NCBI GenBank assembly: GCA_963783085.1
Contig: CAWAMJ010000003.1
Location: forward strand, 1 to 64,000
Source: CAVYUC01 sp963783085
Lineage (GTDB): Bacteria; Bacteroidota; Bacteroidia; Bacteroidales; Prolixibacteraceae
DNA length: 64,000 nucleotides
Direction of reading: 5' to 3'
Position numbers and translations under genes: made by a program. The stretch's first letter is position 1; every line of letters starts with the position of its first letter. This document shows positions 1-8,997 of the stretch, piece after piece. A model generated the notes under the pieces. That model was not told where the DNA came from and did no database searches. It was given only the letters and a program-made list of their open reading frames with translations.

Positions 1-2207
1 TTGGCAATACCGAAGTAGTTAATACCTGGACGAATCCTAATGGATCGACAACTGGTACATTTGATATGGAACCTAACCGTGAATATGATTTTCATGCAAT
101 ACAATTTGAACGCGGTGGAAGTGCGTTGGCCCGATCAATTTTAAGATGGGCGACATTAACTCCGGAGACACAGACTGCAACGATGAGCGTTGAAAAAAGT
201 GTTGCAGAAATTAAGTACGAAGTTGTGTCACCAGAAAATTTTATAGCACCGGATATAATGAATGCAGAAATTGATTTGCTGGTATTCGGCGAGGACAGAT
301 CTTCAGATGTTTCTAAGTTAAAATCACTTGGATATAACGTCCGTTATTCAGATGATATAAACTATTTTTCTACTTTGGATTTAAATGCATTCGACCAGGT
401 TTGGTATGTGGATTATAAAGTAGTTCCAAATAATCAGGGAACCGAAAACCTGCGGGACTACCTTCAAAACGGAGGCAAAGTATTTTTTGCCGGAGAGAAT
501 TTCAACAAAACCACCAGAATATACAGCCTCTGGCGCGACAGCTTGTTGAATGCATTGGGTGCAAACGGCATCAAACAATCTCAAACCATAAACCCGGTAA
601 GAATTGGGTATTTCTATACCAACCCGGAACATATCCTCAGCAGTTCGCCTTTTATGGTCGATTCCATAAAACACCTTTCAGAAGGTAACGGTACATTCGA
701 AACTGTGGGCGACGGAACAGCAATTGCCGGAACAGACCCCGGCGGCCAGGGATATCCGATAGCGGTTGCATTTGACTACGGCGAACTCAGTTTGGCCCCA
801 AATTCGAGAGTAGTAGTATACCTGAACAGCAACAACGGGGAAAACTGGGATATGTACGTAGAGAATGTTGCCGAATATCTGAAGCAGGAAAAATCTGAAA
901 CTATTCTCGCTGTGCAGGATAGTTATGGAATTCCTGGTTCAATCGGAAATGTTTCTGTCAACCTCGAAAATGCTGAAGATATTGCCGGGGCACAGTTTAC
1001 ATTAACTGATGTTCCTGATAACTTAACGGCTACTGCGGTGAACACCACCGACCGAAGCTCCGGATTTACAGTGGGCTTCAATGAAAATAATTCTGGCGCA
1101 CTAAAAGTTATCCTTTACAATACCGAAGGCAAGGTTATTCAACCGGGCGATGGCCCCATTTTGGAAATAAACTACAATATCAGTTCTGACGCTGTGGCGG
1201 GAGAAAGTTCACAACTCCAGCTATCTCAGGTTCTCCTTTCTGACTCAGACGGAGTTTCGATTCCTGTCGTTCCTCAAAATGGAAACTTCTATTTTAACGC
1301 ATCAAAAGGTGATGTTAACGGAGACGGAGTTGTAGATATTATCGACCTGATAAGGGCAATAAACATTTTTTTTGGAAATTTGCCTGAACCGACAGAACAG
1401 GAATTTTTTGCCGCCGATTTCAATTCAGATGAAAATGTGGATATATTAGATATCGTTCAAATTGTACATTATATTCTTGATAATCCGCAGCAAAATCCGT
1501 CGCTCGCTGTAAAATCGCTGGGTGAAAATACGATTTGGATTGAAAACACCAGCCTGGAATCAGGTCAAAACATCGAAATTCCGGTGATGGCAGATTTCTC
1601 AGAAAAAGTAGCCGGACTGCAACTCAGGTTCAGTTACGATCCTCAAAGCATAACGCTGGGAGAACCTGTTACGGCACCCCGCAGTTCCGGATTGAATGTG
1701 AACAGCCGCATAACAGGCGGTGAACTGGTTGTTCTTATGTACAGCCTCGACGGCAATGTAATCCAACCCGGCGAAGGACCGGTTTTATATATTCCTGCCA
1801 TATTAACTAATAATGCCACGGCAGGAAGTGGCCTGAGACTCGAAGAAGTAACGCTGGTTGATCCACTCGCCGGTAAAATTCCGGTTGGCATAACCACCGA
1901 TCTCAATGAAAATGCAGGTATGCCCTCAGATTTTGTGCTCTATCAAAATTATCCAAATCCATTCCGCTCGCAAACCCGGTTTGAATATGGTTTGCCGCGG
2001 CCTGCCGATATCAGCATTAAAGTGCACAATTCCCTCGGACAGGTAGTCCGGGAACTGATATCAGCAAAAATACAGGCCGGTTTTTATACGGTTTCCTGGG
2101 ATGGAAAAAATGATAAAGGATTATCCGTTCCGCCGGGAATCTACTTTTATCAGCTTAATGCCGATGGTGATTTCATCAGCCGGAAAAAAATGATTGTTTT
2201 GAAATAA
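1..2207 (+). CDS. Secreted cohesin-like/dockerin protein with type IX sorting domain (5' partial)
   Basis: The reading frame is open to the window edge, so the true start lies upstream. Counting residues from the Met at 66, the visible order is: an N-terminal globular part; a cohesin-like beta domain (about 295-410); a type I dockerin-like module with two calcium-loop repeats (GDVNGDGVVD from about residue 415, then DFNSDENVD); a second cohesin-like domain (about 480-615); and a C-terminal type IX secretion sorting domain beginning near LYQNYPNPF (about 622 to the end, finishing in KKMIVLK). It is inferred to be exported through the outer membrane and anchored or released by T9SS. The cohesin/dockerin parts suggest protein-protein or carbohydrate-scaffold contacts, but the partner is unknown. 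A strong hairpin follows the stop codon. Confidence 0.75.
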   Translation, partial: GNTEVVNTWTNPNGSTTGTFDMEPNREYDFHAIQFERGGSALARSILRWATLTPETQTATMSVEKSVAEIKYEVVSPENFIAPDIMNAEIDLLVFGEDRSSDVSKLKSLGYNVRYSDDINYFSTLDLNAFDQVWYVDYKVVPNNQGTENLRDYLQNGGKVFFAGENFNKTTRIYSLWRDSLLNALGANGIKQSQTINPVRIGYFYTNPEHILSSSPFMVDSIKHLSEGNGTFETVGDGTAIAGTDPGGQGYPIAVAFDYGELSLAPNSRVVVYLNSNNGENWDMYVENVAEYLKQEKSETILAVQDSYGIPGSIGNVSVNLENAEDIAGAQFTLTDVPDNLTATAVNTTDRSSGFTVGFNENNSGALKVILYNTEGKVIQPGDGPILEINYNISSDAVAGESSQLQLSQVLLSDSDGVSIPVVPQNGNFYFNASKGDVNGDGVVDIIDLIRAINIFFGNLPEPTEQEFFAADFNSDENVDILDIVQIVHYILDNPQQNPSLAVKSLGENTIWIENTSLESGQNIEIPVMADFSEKVAGLQLRFSYDPQSITLGEPVTAPRSSGLNVNSRITGGELVVLMYSLDGNVIQPGEGPVLYIPAILTNNATAGSGLRLEEVTLVDPLAGKIPVGITTDLNENAGMPSDFVLYQNYPNPFRSQTRFEYGLPRPADISIKVHNSLGQVVRELISAKIQAGFYTVSWDGKNDKGLSVPPGIYFYQLNADGDFISRKKMIVLK

Positions 2208-2215
2208 TGAGTAAT

Positions 2216-2257
2216 AATTTTGGGGTAGTGCGCATAATGACGGGCTACCCCAAAATT
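2216..2257. terminator. Bidirectional hairpin terminator
   Basis: A perfect 13-bp inverted repeat (2216-2228 and 2245-2257) with a 16-nt loop lies between two convergent genes. The stems are A/T-rich at the outer ends, so each strand has a short T tract after the stem. It probably terminates both the cohesin/dockerin gene and the converging small gene. Confidence 0.75.
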
Positions 2258-2258
2258 T

Positions 2259-2636
2259 TCAGGAATCCTCCTTCTTCCGAAAATACCTCCTTAACAGAAC
2301 TTTCTTCAAATCGCGGGCAATTACCTGGTGGGCGATTACTTCAATGTGGCTGTAATGAGGCAGGTCGGCAGCAGCGCGGGCAATTTCGCGGTCGGTGATG
2401 TCTACCTGGTAAAGCACCGAAAGCAGGAGGTCGTAGTTTCGGTTCACTAAAGTGGTTATTTGATCAATCAATTGCCGGTGTAATTCTTCGTAAGCATTCC
2501 CGGTTTCGCCGGAAAAAGTAACTTCCACACCAAACATCCCGAAATCCTTCATGATTTGTTCGGCCGTTTCCCGCACAATCTCCGCCTGATCCAGGTAACT
2601 TTCAACATTTTTGTTATTTATCTGCGGTAAAGTCAT
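2259..2636 (-). CDS. Conserved hypothetical protein, 125 aa
   Basis: A small soluble protein with no signal peptide or membrane segment. It is predicted to be mostly helical and charged, with a basic C-terminus (LKKVLLRRYFRKKEDS). I do not recognise a catalytic motif. It reads against the upstream secreted protein gene and shares the terminator hairpin with it. The ATG at 2636 is the natural start, giving a compact protein beginning MTLPQINNKNVESY. Codon use resembles its neighbours, so it is probably a real gene of unknown role. Confidence 0.6.
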   Translation of the reverse strand: MTLPQINNKNVESYLDQAEIVRETAEQIMKDFGMFGVEVTFSGETGNAYEELHRQLIDQITTLVNRNYDLLLSVLYQVDITDREIARAAADLPHYSHIEVIAHQVIARDLKKVLLRRYFRKKEDS

Positions 2637-2854
2637 TTTATCTTTTCAACCAAAACTACCTGAAAAAATGATGAATGGCAACTTTCCACCAAATGATTAT
2701 CTATAAAAACCGGGGCCGATGAAAAACGGAATCAACCGTCAGCTTTCACGTCCTGAAAAACAGCATGTTGTATTTACATTTTTTTCGAAAAGTTTAACAA
2801 ATAATCACAAAGCTGAACTGTTATTCATGGTGTGGAATTTAAAAATGAAATGCA

Positions 2855-3376
2855 ATGAAAAAGCTTGGAATTTGTTTAATTTTTGCGCTGGCAATAACAA
2901 CCGTATCTGCCCAAAGTAGCGCTTCATCCAGCGAGTTTTCCAGCCCGAATATCGGAATCGGAGTAGTAGTGAGCGACCTCGCCAGATCGATTGATTTTTA
3001 TACACACGTCATCGGAATGGTTAAAACCGGTGAGTTTGTTGTTACCAAAGAGCAGGCTTCGGAACTTGGCCTTACCGATAAGTTCAAAATGGAAGTTTCG
3101 GTGCTGAAACTGGAAAACAGCGATTGTGCCAACGAATGGAAACTGATGAGTCTGGGAACGAAACCCAGTCATCCGAAACAAACGCACATTCACGACGATA
3201 CCGGTATGCAGTACATCACTATAAATGTGAAACATTTGAATCCGTTCATTGAAAGGATCAGAAAAGCCGGCATCGACTTTTTAAGTGCAGAACCATCAAA
3301 TCTGGGCAATGGAAAATATTTTGTCCTTATTCAGGATCCCGATGGCAATTTCATCGAATTAACAGGGCCCAAATAA
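2855..3376 (+). CDS. VOC-family (glyoxalase/dioxygenase fold) protein with signal peptide
   Basis: 173 aa. An N-terminal Sec signal (MKKLGICLIFALAITTVSAQ) is followed by a single vicinal-oxygen-chelate domain. This opens with IGIGVVVSDLARSIDFYTHV and ends with the characteristic IQDPDGNFIELTGP strand. Family members bind a divalent metal and act in glyoxalase, dioxygenase or antibiotic-resistance chemistry, but these cannot be separated from sequence alone. The signal peptide is unusual for the family and points to a periplasmic location. It stands alone, with no operon partner. Confidence 0.8.
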   Translation: MKKLGICLIFALAITTVSAQSSASSSEFSSPNIGIGVVVSDLARSIDFYTHVIGMVKTGEFVVTKEQASELGLTDKFKMEVSVLKLENSDCANEWKLMSLGTKPSHPKQTHIHDDTGMQYITINVKHLNPFIERIRKAGIDFLSAEPSNLGNGKYFVLIQDPDGNFIELTGPK

Positions 3377-3547
3377 AATTCCGCCCGCCACAGATAAAAT
3401 TTAGATACCTGATTTTCAGTGACAGACAGAACAGACTCCCGTAATAAGGATGCCTGTCCTGTTTTTTGAAAGAAAGATAACCCGCAGGCAATCAATTTTT
3501 CTTAATTTCGAATCGAATATTTACATTCAGAAATTCGATTCAAGCGC

Positions 3548-4207
3548 ATGCCAAAACACGAAAAAAAGGAAGCAGGTTACCGCACCTTGCCAATTGCCGA
3601 GGAAATTTTTAACAGCATCACTCACGGCATCGGAACACTACTCAGCATTTGGGCGCTGGTGTTGCTCGTTGTTGCTGCAGTTTCCCGCGGCACCGCCTGG
3701 CACGTGGTCAGTTTTACCATTTTCGGCAGCACGCTGGTTTTGCTTTATCTTTCTTCCACATTATATCACAGCGCCACCAAACAAAAAATAAAAAACCTTT
3801 ACGCCCGGTTCGATCACGCTTCCATTTTTTTGCTCATTGCCGGCACTTACACACCTTTTATGCTCACCACCATTCGCGGCATAATTGGCTGGACGCTGTT
3901 CGGAATTATTTGGACTTTAGCGATCGCCGGAGTCATCATCCGCTCCGTTTACCTTGTTCGTTTTCACAAACTTATGACCGGTATTTACCTTGCCATGGGC
4001 TGGTTGTTCCTGTTCGCCGTTGTTCCGCTGGTGCGTCATTTGCCGGCAATCAGTGTCGCGTATTTGTTTATCGGGAGCGGGTTCTATTCGGTGGGCGTTA
4101 TTTTCTATTCCTGGCGGGGCCTCAAATTCAGCCATGGAATCTGGCATTTATTTGTCCTCGCCGGAAGTATTTCGCATTTCCTTTCAGTTTTAAATACAAT
4201 CGTTTGA
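3548..4207 (+). CDS. Hemolysin III / PAQR-family membrane protein (TrhA-like)
   Basis: 219 aa, seven predicted transmembrane segments. PAQR-type motifs are present: ITHGIGTLLS near the N-terminus, LSSTLYHSA after TM2, FDHASIFLLIAGTYTPFML in TM3, and a late His cluster (FSHGIWHLFVLAGSISHF). The conserved His and Asp residues form a metal site in this family. Bacterial members are annotated as hemolysin III, but are better regarded as inner-membrane proteins linked to lipid homeostasis. The ATG at 3548 starts just before the cytoplasmic lead sequence. The stop codon lies at the left edge of a palindromic repeat element. Confidence 0.85.
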   Translation: MPKHEKKEAGYRTLPIAEEIFNSITHGIGTLLSIWALVLLVVAAVSRGTAWHVVSFTIFGSTLVLLYLSSTLYHSATKQKIKNLYARFDHASIFLLIAGTYTPFMLTTIRGIIGWTLFGIIWTLAIAGVIIRSVYLVRFHKLMTGIYLAMGWLFLFAVVPLVRHLPAISVAYLFIGSGFYSVGVIFYSWRGLKFSHGIWHLFVLAGSISHFLSVLNTIV

Positions 4208-4350
4208 GTCCACTCCGAAAAGTCAAAAACCCCTAAATCCCCTAAGAGGGACTTTGAAGAGTTCATTGATTTTCAACAAGTTCCCCTATATTTGGGGTCA
4301 GGGGTAAAGAAATTGAAAATCAATGAACTCAGACTTTTCAGAGCAGACTC
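4206..4350. repeat. MITE-like palindromic element, copy 1
   Basis: A ~145-bp imperfect palindrome. Its 19-bp terminal inverted repeats are 4206-4224 (GAGTCCACTCCGAAAAGTC) and 4332-4350, with three mismatches. Inside is a second inverted pair (GAGTTCATTGATTTTCAAC / GTTGAAAATCAATGAACTC) around a C/G-run core with CCCCTAAATCCCC and GGGGTCAGGGG. A close second copy lies at 8748-8887. The left end overlaps the stop codon of the hemolysin III gene. I see no flanking duplication for this copy. Confidence 0.85.
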
Positions 4351-4379
4351 ATCAATTAGTTTAATTTTTCTGGGCTGGC

Positions 4380-4530
4380 AGCCGGGCTTTCCGCTCTACC
4401 GGTTTTGTCCGCTCCCTGTTTTGTATTCCCGCCGGCGGGCTCATTCCAATCGCCGCCACCGGCAAACAAAACATGGTCGCGTCCGGCAACAGGGCGCCGC
4501 TTCAATCCCTGCCAGAGCGCTCCGGTCTGC
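4380..4530. repeat. GC-rich noncoding segment, probable Bacteroidota dispersed repeat
   Basis: This stretch is markedly more GC-rich than its surroundings and has no convincing reading frame. It contains GCCGGGCTTTCCGCTCTACC at the left and GCCGCTTCAATCCCTGCC at the right. From memory, these word pairs border intergenic repeats scattered through many Bacteroidota genomes. It lies between copy 1 of the MITE-like element and the rhamnosidase gene. The rest of the interval up to 4646 shows nothing recognisable. Confidence 0.4.
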
Positions 4531-4646
4531 GGCTTGATATCCGGGTTTGCAGGAATTCACATGAACGTTTCATCCGAAATCTGTTGCCAGGAAAAAAAAC
4601 GGGCACGAATACCAATCTGAAATTTATTGAAGTTTATCATCGCTTT

Positions 4647-7040
4647 CTACAAATCAATCTCAGTGCTCCCCTCCAGATCAATCATTTTCCCGTTCCAGTA
4701 AAATTTCCCGGTCAAATGTTGCGGAAGCACGATTTTTCCCTTCAATCCGGCTGAGCCATTTCGTGTTAAATCAAACGAAATCGTTCCCTGCGGGTGCGGC
4801 ATATTGCCTTTTATTTGATTCAGTTTTCCCAAATGCGGTTCCACTTTCACTGTTTTAAATCCCGGCGATGCCGGTTCAATTCCGGCCACTGTAGCAAGGA
4901 AATCGTAATTCGGGCTGGCACTCCAGGCATGACAATCAGAACGCGTGGGATCCGGTTTTTCAGCAAAAGTGGTCAAACCCAAATCGAGCATCTCTCTCCA
5001 CAACCCGAGCGTTTCCAGATAATTGTCGGCCAGTCCTGCTTTTTTCAACGCCTGTGTCAGGTAAAACCGGAAATACATGGTGGGCTGGATCAGTTGCTCA
5101 TCCTTTTCAAACCGCAATACAAAATCCTTCAAATCACCTTTTGCCACTGCACCGGCCAGAACAGCAAAAATCTGTGCATGCATGCTGAATTCCTTCTTTT
5201 CCGGAGTGTCTGCAAAATATTGCCGCGAACTGTCCCAGCAATTTTCTTTCACCGCCTCAATTAATTTCTCAGCCACATTTTCATAATACACAGCTTTTTC
5301 ATCGTTTCCGGCCCAGCGGCACAAATCAGCTGCGTGTTTGGCGCTATACGCCAGGTGCAGGCTTAAAATCGACGACTGCCCTGCAAATCCACCTTTCGGA
5401 ACTCCGCCGGTTTGCTCGTTACTGCGCCACGGCCATTCAACTGCCCAATCCACAAAATTCCAGTACCCGGTTTTTCCCAATAAACCGGTTTCCGCGTCGA
5501 TGCGGGACATAAAAAAATGCAGCACATTGTCGATTCCATTTAAAAACAATCGCACAAAATCCGGATCATCCCGCAGCATCCAGTAGTCGTGGACCATATC
5601 GATCCAAAACAGTGAATAGGGCGGAATTACCTGTGTAACCGAAGTCGGATAACGGCTCATGGTCAATCCTTCGCTGAACCTTGAATCGTCAAAAACCTGC
5701 AGCGCTTTTCGCATCAGCCGGTCGTCGCCCGAAACATACAGGGAAATCAGCGCCTGGATGCGCGTGTCGCCAACGTACTGCAATTGTTCGTAATACGGAC
5801 AATCGTAATAGGTTTCGCCGGCGCAGAGCCGGGCGGTGTGCCAGCCAACCTTCCAAATTTCAGACAATTCGGGATCATCGCTTTCAAATGCAGCATTTTC
5901 CACAAACGGATAACCGGTATATTCACTCTGGAAATTATCGATGGTCAATGGTTGGTTTCCGGTTGTTACAGTTAACTGCAAATAGCGCCAGGTTCGCAGC
6001 CACAGCGGCCGGAACAAACGTTTTCCTCCGCCGTCGGGTAGAAAAACATCAGCATAACCAACCATTTTTTTACCCTCAACAACATTTCGGTTTCCTTTTT
6101 GGCCGTTTTCATCAAAAAGCGCTTCGGCATATTTCAATCCGACTGTCGCGCCTTTTCCACCGGAAACCAGCAACTCCGGGTAGCCCGTAGTAAGGTTTCC
6201 CTGATCAAATAAAAATGTTACGGTTTGGTTGGCGCCAATATTCAGCGGTTCGTTTCCCACAAGAAATTCATCGAAATTCCGCTCTGTTTTGCGCACTTTT
6301 GCAAATCGTTGCGCCCGGGCTTCCATCAGCGGAATGGAACGCGGTTCAAGCCCCCACTCTATTCCGGTTCCTGCTTCTTTCGGCTTTCCATGCACAAGCT
6401 CCGCAGCCTGCTCCCAGCCTGAATCGTTGTAATCAACTTTCTCCCATCCCCACGGATATTTGGCGGCATCCACTTCATCGCAAGGCCCAACCACCACAAA
6501 TTGTCCGGCAGTGGTTTTGCTTCCGGCGCCCGCGGGAGAATAGGCTTCGTTTTTTAATACTTTCCACGATTTACCGGTGTTAACTTGCGATTCCTTTTCA
6601 GTATTTCCCTGAAGAATAAACCCGGTGCGGTGGGATAACTGCGCCCACGGCTTCAGGTTGCCAAAATTCCAGACCAGCGCGGCAACAATATTTTCGCCTG
6701 TTTTCAAAAAAGACGAAATGTCGATGCTTTCAAAACGCCAGTGCATTAAATCGCCCCGCGACGGCCCAAAGCAAACCCGCTCTCCGTTCACAAAAAGCTC
6801 GTACCGGTTATCGGCCGAAACATGAACGATAAATTCTTCGGGCACAGCTGCCAGATTTATCTTTTTCCTGAAGTGATAAACGCCATATTCCAATCCCGAA
6901 TCATGCGGCCATGCAATCCACCGCGCCTGCCAGTAACCGGTTAGTAAATCCTGATTTATTTTTGATTTCGGTACATTTTCGATCCCGAAAAGGTTTACAT
7001 TCAAAAACAGGCACATAATAAGAATGATTGGTGTTTTCAT
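4647..7040 (-). CDS. Alpha-L-rhamnosidase, GH78-like
   Basis: 797 aa with a Sec signal (MKTPIILIMCLFLNVNLFG). An N-terminal beta-sandwich (about 35-150; WIAWPHD, FVNGERVCFGPSRGD) is followed by further beta domains and an (alpha/alpha)6 barrel from about residue 385. The acidic GH78 signature is present as YYDCPYYEQLQYVGDTRIQ (about 420-440), with FWIDMVHDYW and NFVDWAVEW downstream and a C-terminal beta domain. It should release terminal L-rhamnose from glycans or glycosides by inversion. rhaB lies immediately upstream on the same strand, which supports rhamnose as the product. Length fits the family. Confidence 0.9.
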   Translation of the reverse strand: MKTPIILIMCLFLNVNLFGIENVPKSKINQDLLTGYWQARWIAWPHDSGLEYGVYHFRKKINLAAVPEEFIVHVSADNRYELFVNGERVCFGPSRGDLMHWRFESIDISSFLKTGENIVAALVWNFGNLKPWAQLSHRTGFILQGNTEKESQVNTGKSWKVLKNEAYSPAGAGSKTTAGQFVVVGPCDEVDAAKYPWGWEKVDYNDSGWEQAAELVHGKPKEAGTGIEWGLEPRSIPLMEARAQRFAKVRKTERNFDEFLVGNEPLNIGANQTVTFLFDQGNLTTGYPELLVSGGKGATVGLKYAEALFDENGQKGNRNVVEGKKMVGYADVFLPDGGGKRLFRPLWLRTWRYLQLTVTTGNQPLTIDNFQSEYTGYPFVENAAFESDDPELSEIWKVGWHTARLCAGETYYDCPYYEQLQYVGDTRIQALISLYVSGDDRLMRKALQVFDDSRFSEGLTMSRYPTSVTQVIPPYSLFWIDMVHDYWMLRDDPDFVRLFLNGIDNVLHFFMSRIDAETGLLGKTGYWNFVDWAVEWPWRSNEQTGGVPKGGFAGQSSILSLHLAYSAKHAADLCRWAGNDEKAVYYENVAEKLIEAVKENCWDSSRQYFADTPEKKEFSMHAQIFAVLAGAVAKGDLKDFVLRFEKDEQLIQPTMYFRFYLTQALKKAGLADNYLETLGLWREMLDLGLTTFAEKPDPTRSDCHAWSASPNYDFLATVAGIEPASPGFKTVKVEPHLGKLNQIKGNMPHPQGTISFDLTRNGSAGLKGKIVLPQHLTGKFYWNGKMIDLEGSTEIDL

Positions 7041-7083
7041 AATTGCTGGAATTTAAGTTAATTTAATTTTTGTTGCAGTTAGG

Positions 7084-7130
7084 AAACTCCAACTCCCTGT
7101 ATCGACTGGAACCGGAAAACTCCAACTCCC
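7084..7130. repeat. Direct repeat pair in the rhaB-rhamnosidase gap
   Basis: The 14-mer AAACTCCAACTCCC occurs at 7084-7097 and 7117-7130, a 33-bp offset (about three helical turns). The repeats lie in the 104-bp gap between the rhamnulokinase stop and the rhamnosidase start. They could be tandem regulator sites or a local duplication. Confidence 0.45.
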
Positions 7131-7144
7131 GGTTTGCCATCGGG

Positions 7145-8620
7145 TTACAGCGACAATAGTTTTTCAAACTGCCCCCATGCTTTTGCCCAGTCCAGTTGTG
7201 GAGAAGGTTCAAATTCTGTTACTTCGAAAGAATTCCGGACGATTTCCCTGATTTGCGAAACAGACCCGACCGCACCGGCAGCTTTGGCCTGCATCATAAT
7301 GTTGCCAATGGCAGTTGCTTCTGTTGGACCGGCCAGGACTGGAATTCCGGCGGCATCGGCAGTTAACTGGTTCATCATTTTATTATTAGCGCCGCCGCCG
7401 ATAATGTGCAGTTTTTCTATTTTTTTACCCGTTACCGATTCTATTTGTTTGATGGTGTACCTGTATTTCAGCGCCAGACTATCGTATATGCAGCGGGCAA
7501 TTTCGCCTTTCGTTTCCGGTACCGGCTGGTTTGTTTTTTTGCAGTAATCCTGAATGGCAGCGGGCATGTTACCGGGATTCAAAAACACAGGATCATCAGG
7601 ATTTATCAGACATTTAAAAGGCCCGGCCTGGTTGCTCATGTCTACAATTTCCTGCCAGTCCAGCTCCTGCTGTGCGTCCCAGGTTCGTTTACACTCCTGG
7701 ATGAGCCACATTCCCATAATGTTTTTCAGAAATCGGGTGGTACCTTCCACTCCTCCTTCGTTGGTGAAATTCATTTCCAGCGTTTTTTCCGAAACCAGCG
7801 GCGACGGGCTTTCAATTCCGAGCAGCGACCAGGTTCCCGAACTCAGGTATGCCCAGTTTTCCCCCTGCGCCGGAACTGAAACAATGGCCGAGGCCGTGTC
7901 GTGCGAACCTACTGCAATGCACGGAATTTCATCAGAACCGGTTTGTTCCGAAATTTCAGGCAAAATTTTACCAACTACGGTTCCCGGTTGAACAATTTCC
8001 TCCACCAGGTTTTCAGGAATTCCGGCTGCCTCAAACAGTTTTTTTTCCCATTCCGGTTTCCCGGGCTTCAGCATTTGCGATGTGCTGGCAATCGTATATT
8101 CATTCTTTTTAACCCCTGTAAACAAATAGTTGAACGCATCGGGCGTAAAAAGCAGGCTATCTGCGACTTTCAAACCTGAATAATTTTCTCTGACCGACGC
8201 AAACAACTGGAACAATGTATTAAACTGCAAAAATTGAATTCCCGAAAGAAGGTAGGTTTCTTTAATCGGTAGTACCCTGAAAAATTCTTCCATGGCATTG
8301 TCGGTGCGGTGATCGCGGTATGCAAACGGCAATCCGGCAATGTGGCCTTCAGGAGTAATGAGGCAGTAATCAACTCCCCACGTATCAATTCCAATGGATT
8401 CGGGTTGAATTTGATGTTCCGAAATGCACTTTTTTAATCCGGTTTTCAACTCGTCGAATAAACTGAATATATTCCAAAAGTAACTGCCCTGAATATAAGA
8501 CATTTGATTTTTAAACCTGTGAATTTCCGTGAGTTTCAAACTGAAATTCTCAATTGTGCCTAAAATTGCCCTTCCGCTGGAAGCACCAAGATCGAATGCC
8601 AGGAAATGATGTTCTTTCAT
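7145..8620 (-). CDS. rhaB: Rhamnulokinase
   Basis: 491 aa FGGY-family sugar kinase that phosphorylates L-rhamnulose at O-1 using ATP in the cytoplasm. The N-terminal phosphate-binding motif FDLGASSGRAILG (residues 9-21), the substrate-side motif IGIDTWGVDYCL (about 77-88), and the C-terminal motifs AVGSHDTASAI and YLSSGTWSLLGIE are all present. IIGGGANNKMMNQLTAD carries the second nucleotide-binding loop. No rhamnose isomerase or aldolase gene is in the window, so the rest of the pathway must be elsewhere. It is probably co-transcribed with the GH78 gene downstream. Confidence 0.93.
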   Translation of the reverse strand: MKEHHFLAFDLGASSGRAILGTIENFSLKLTEIHRFKNQMSYIQGSYFWNIFSLFDELKTGLKKCISEHQIQPESIGIDTWGVDYCLITPEGHIAGLPFAYRDHRTDNAMEEFFRVLPIKETYLLSGIQFLQFNTLFQLFASVRENYSGLKVADSLLFTPDAFNYLFTGVKKNEYTIASTSQMLKPGKPEWEKKLFEAAGIPENLVEEIVQPGTVVGKILPEISEQTGSDEIPCIAVGSHDTASAIVSVPAQGENWAYLSSGTWSLLGIESPSPLVSEKTLEMNFTNEGGVEGTTRFLKNIMGMWLIQECKRTWDAQQELDWQEIVDMSNQAGPFKCLINPDDPVFLNPGNMPAAIQDYCKKTNQPVPETKGEIARCIYDSLALKYRYTIKQIESVTGKKIEKLHIIGGGANNKMMNQLTADAAGIPVLAGPTEATAIGNIMMQAKAAGAVGSVSQIREIVRNSFEVTEFEPSPQLDWAKAWGQFEKLLSL

Positions 8621-8747
8621 ATTTCGTTAGATTACTTTTCAACTTCAAAAATAATATTATTCACTTGAACCGGCTTTTTCAGCTTAATTATTTTGCGATG
8701 CTGTTCCAAACATTCAACCACTTGAAATAATTAAAATTTCAATCCTA

Positions 8748-8887
8748 AGTCCACTCCGAAAAGTCAAAAACCCCTAAATCCCCTCAAGGGGACTTTGATG
8801 AGTTCATTGATTTTCAGCAAGTTCCCCTTTAGGGGTCAGGGGTAAAGAAGTTGAAAATCAATGAACTCAGACTTTTCGGAGCAGACT
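8748..8887. mobile_element. MITE-like palindromic element, copy 2, with 8-bp target duplication
   Basis: Same architecture as 4206-4350: terminal inverted repeats AGTCCACTCCGAAAAGTC and GACTTTTCGGAGCAGACT, and an inner inverted pair around a CCCCT/AGGGG core. The 8-mer CAATCCTA occurs exactly at both outer borders (8740-8747 and 8888-8895), as expected for a transposition target-site duplication. There is no coding capacity. It lies between the divergent rhaB and DUF4412 genes; the rest of this 377-bp gap shows no recognised feature. Confidence 0.75.
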
Positions 8888-8997
8888 CAATCCTAATTTC
8901 AAAATCACTGGTATTAGCAAGGCGCCGCATTTGCTAATTTCATTTTTTTGGCGAAATTTGTTCAAAAGGAAAATGAACTAAAAACTAAAAAAATAGA

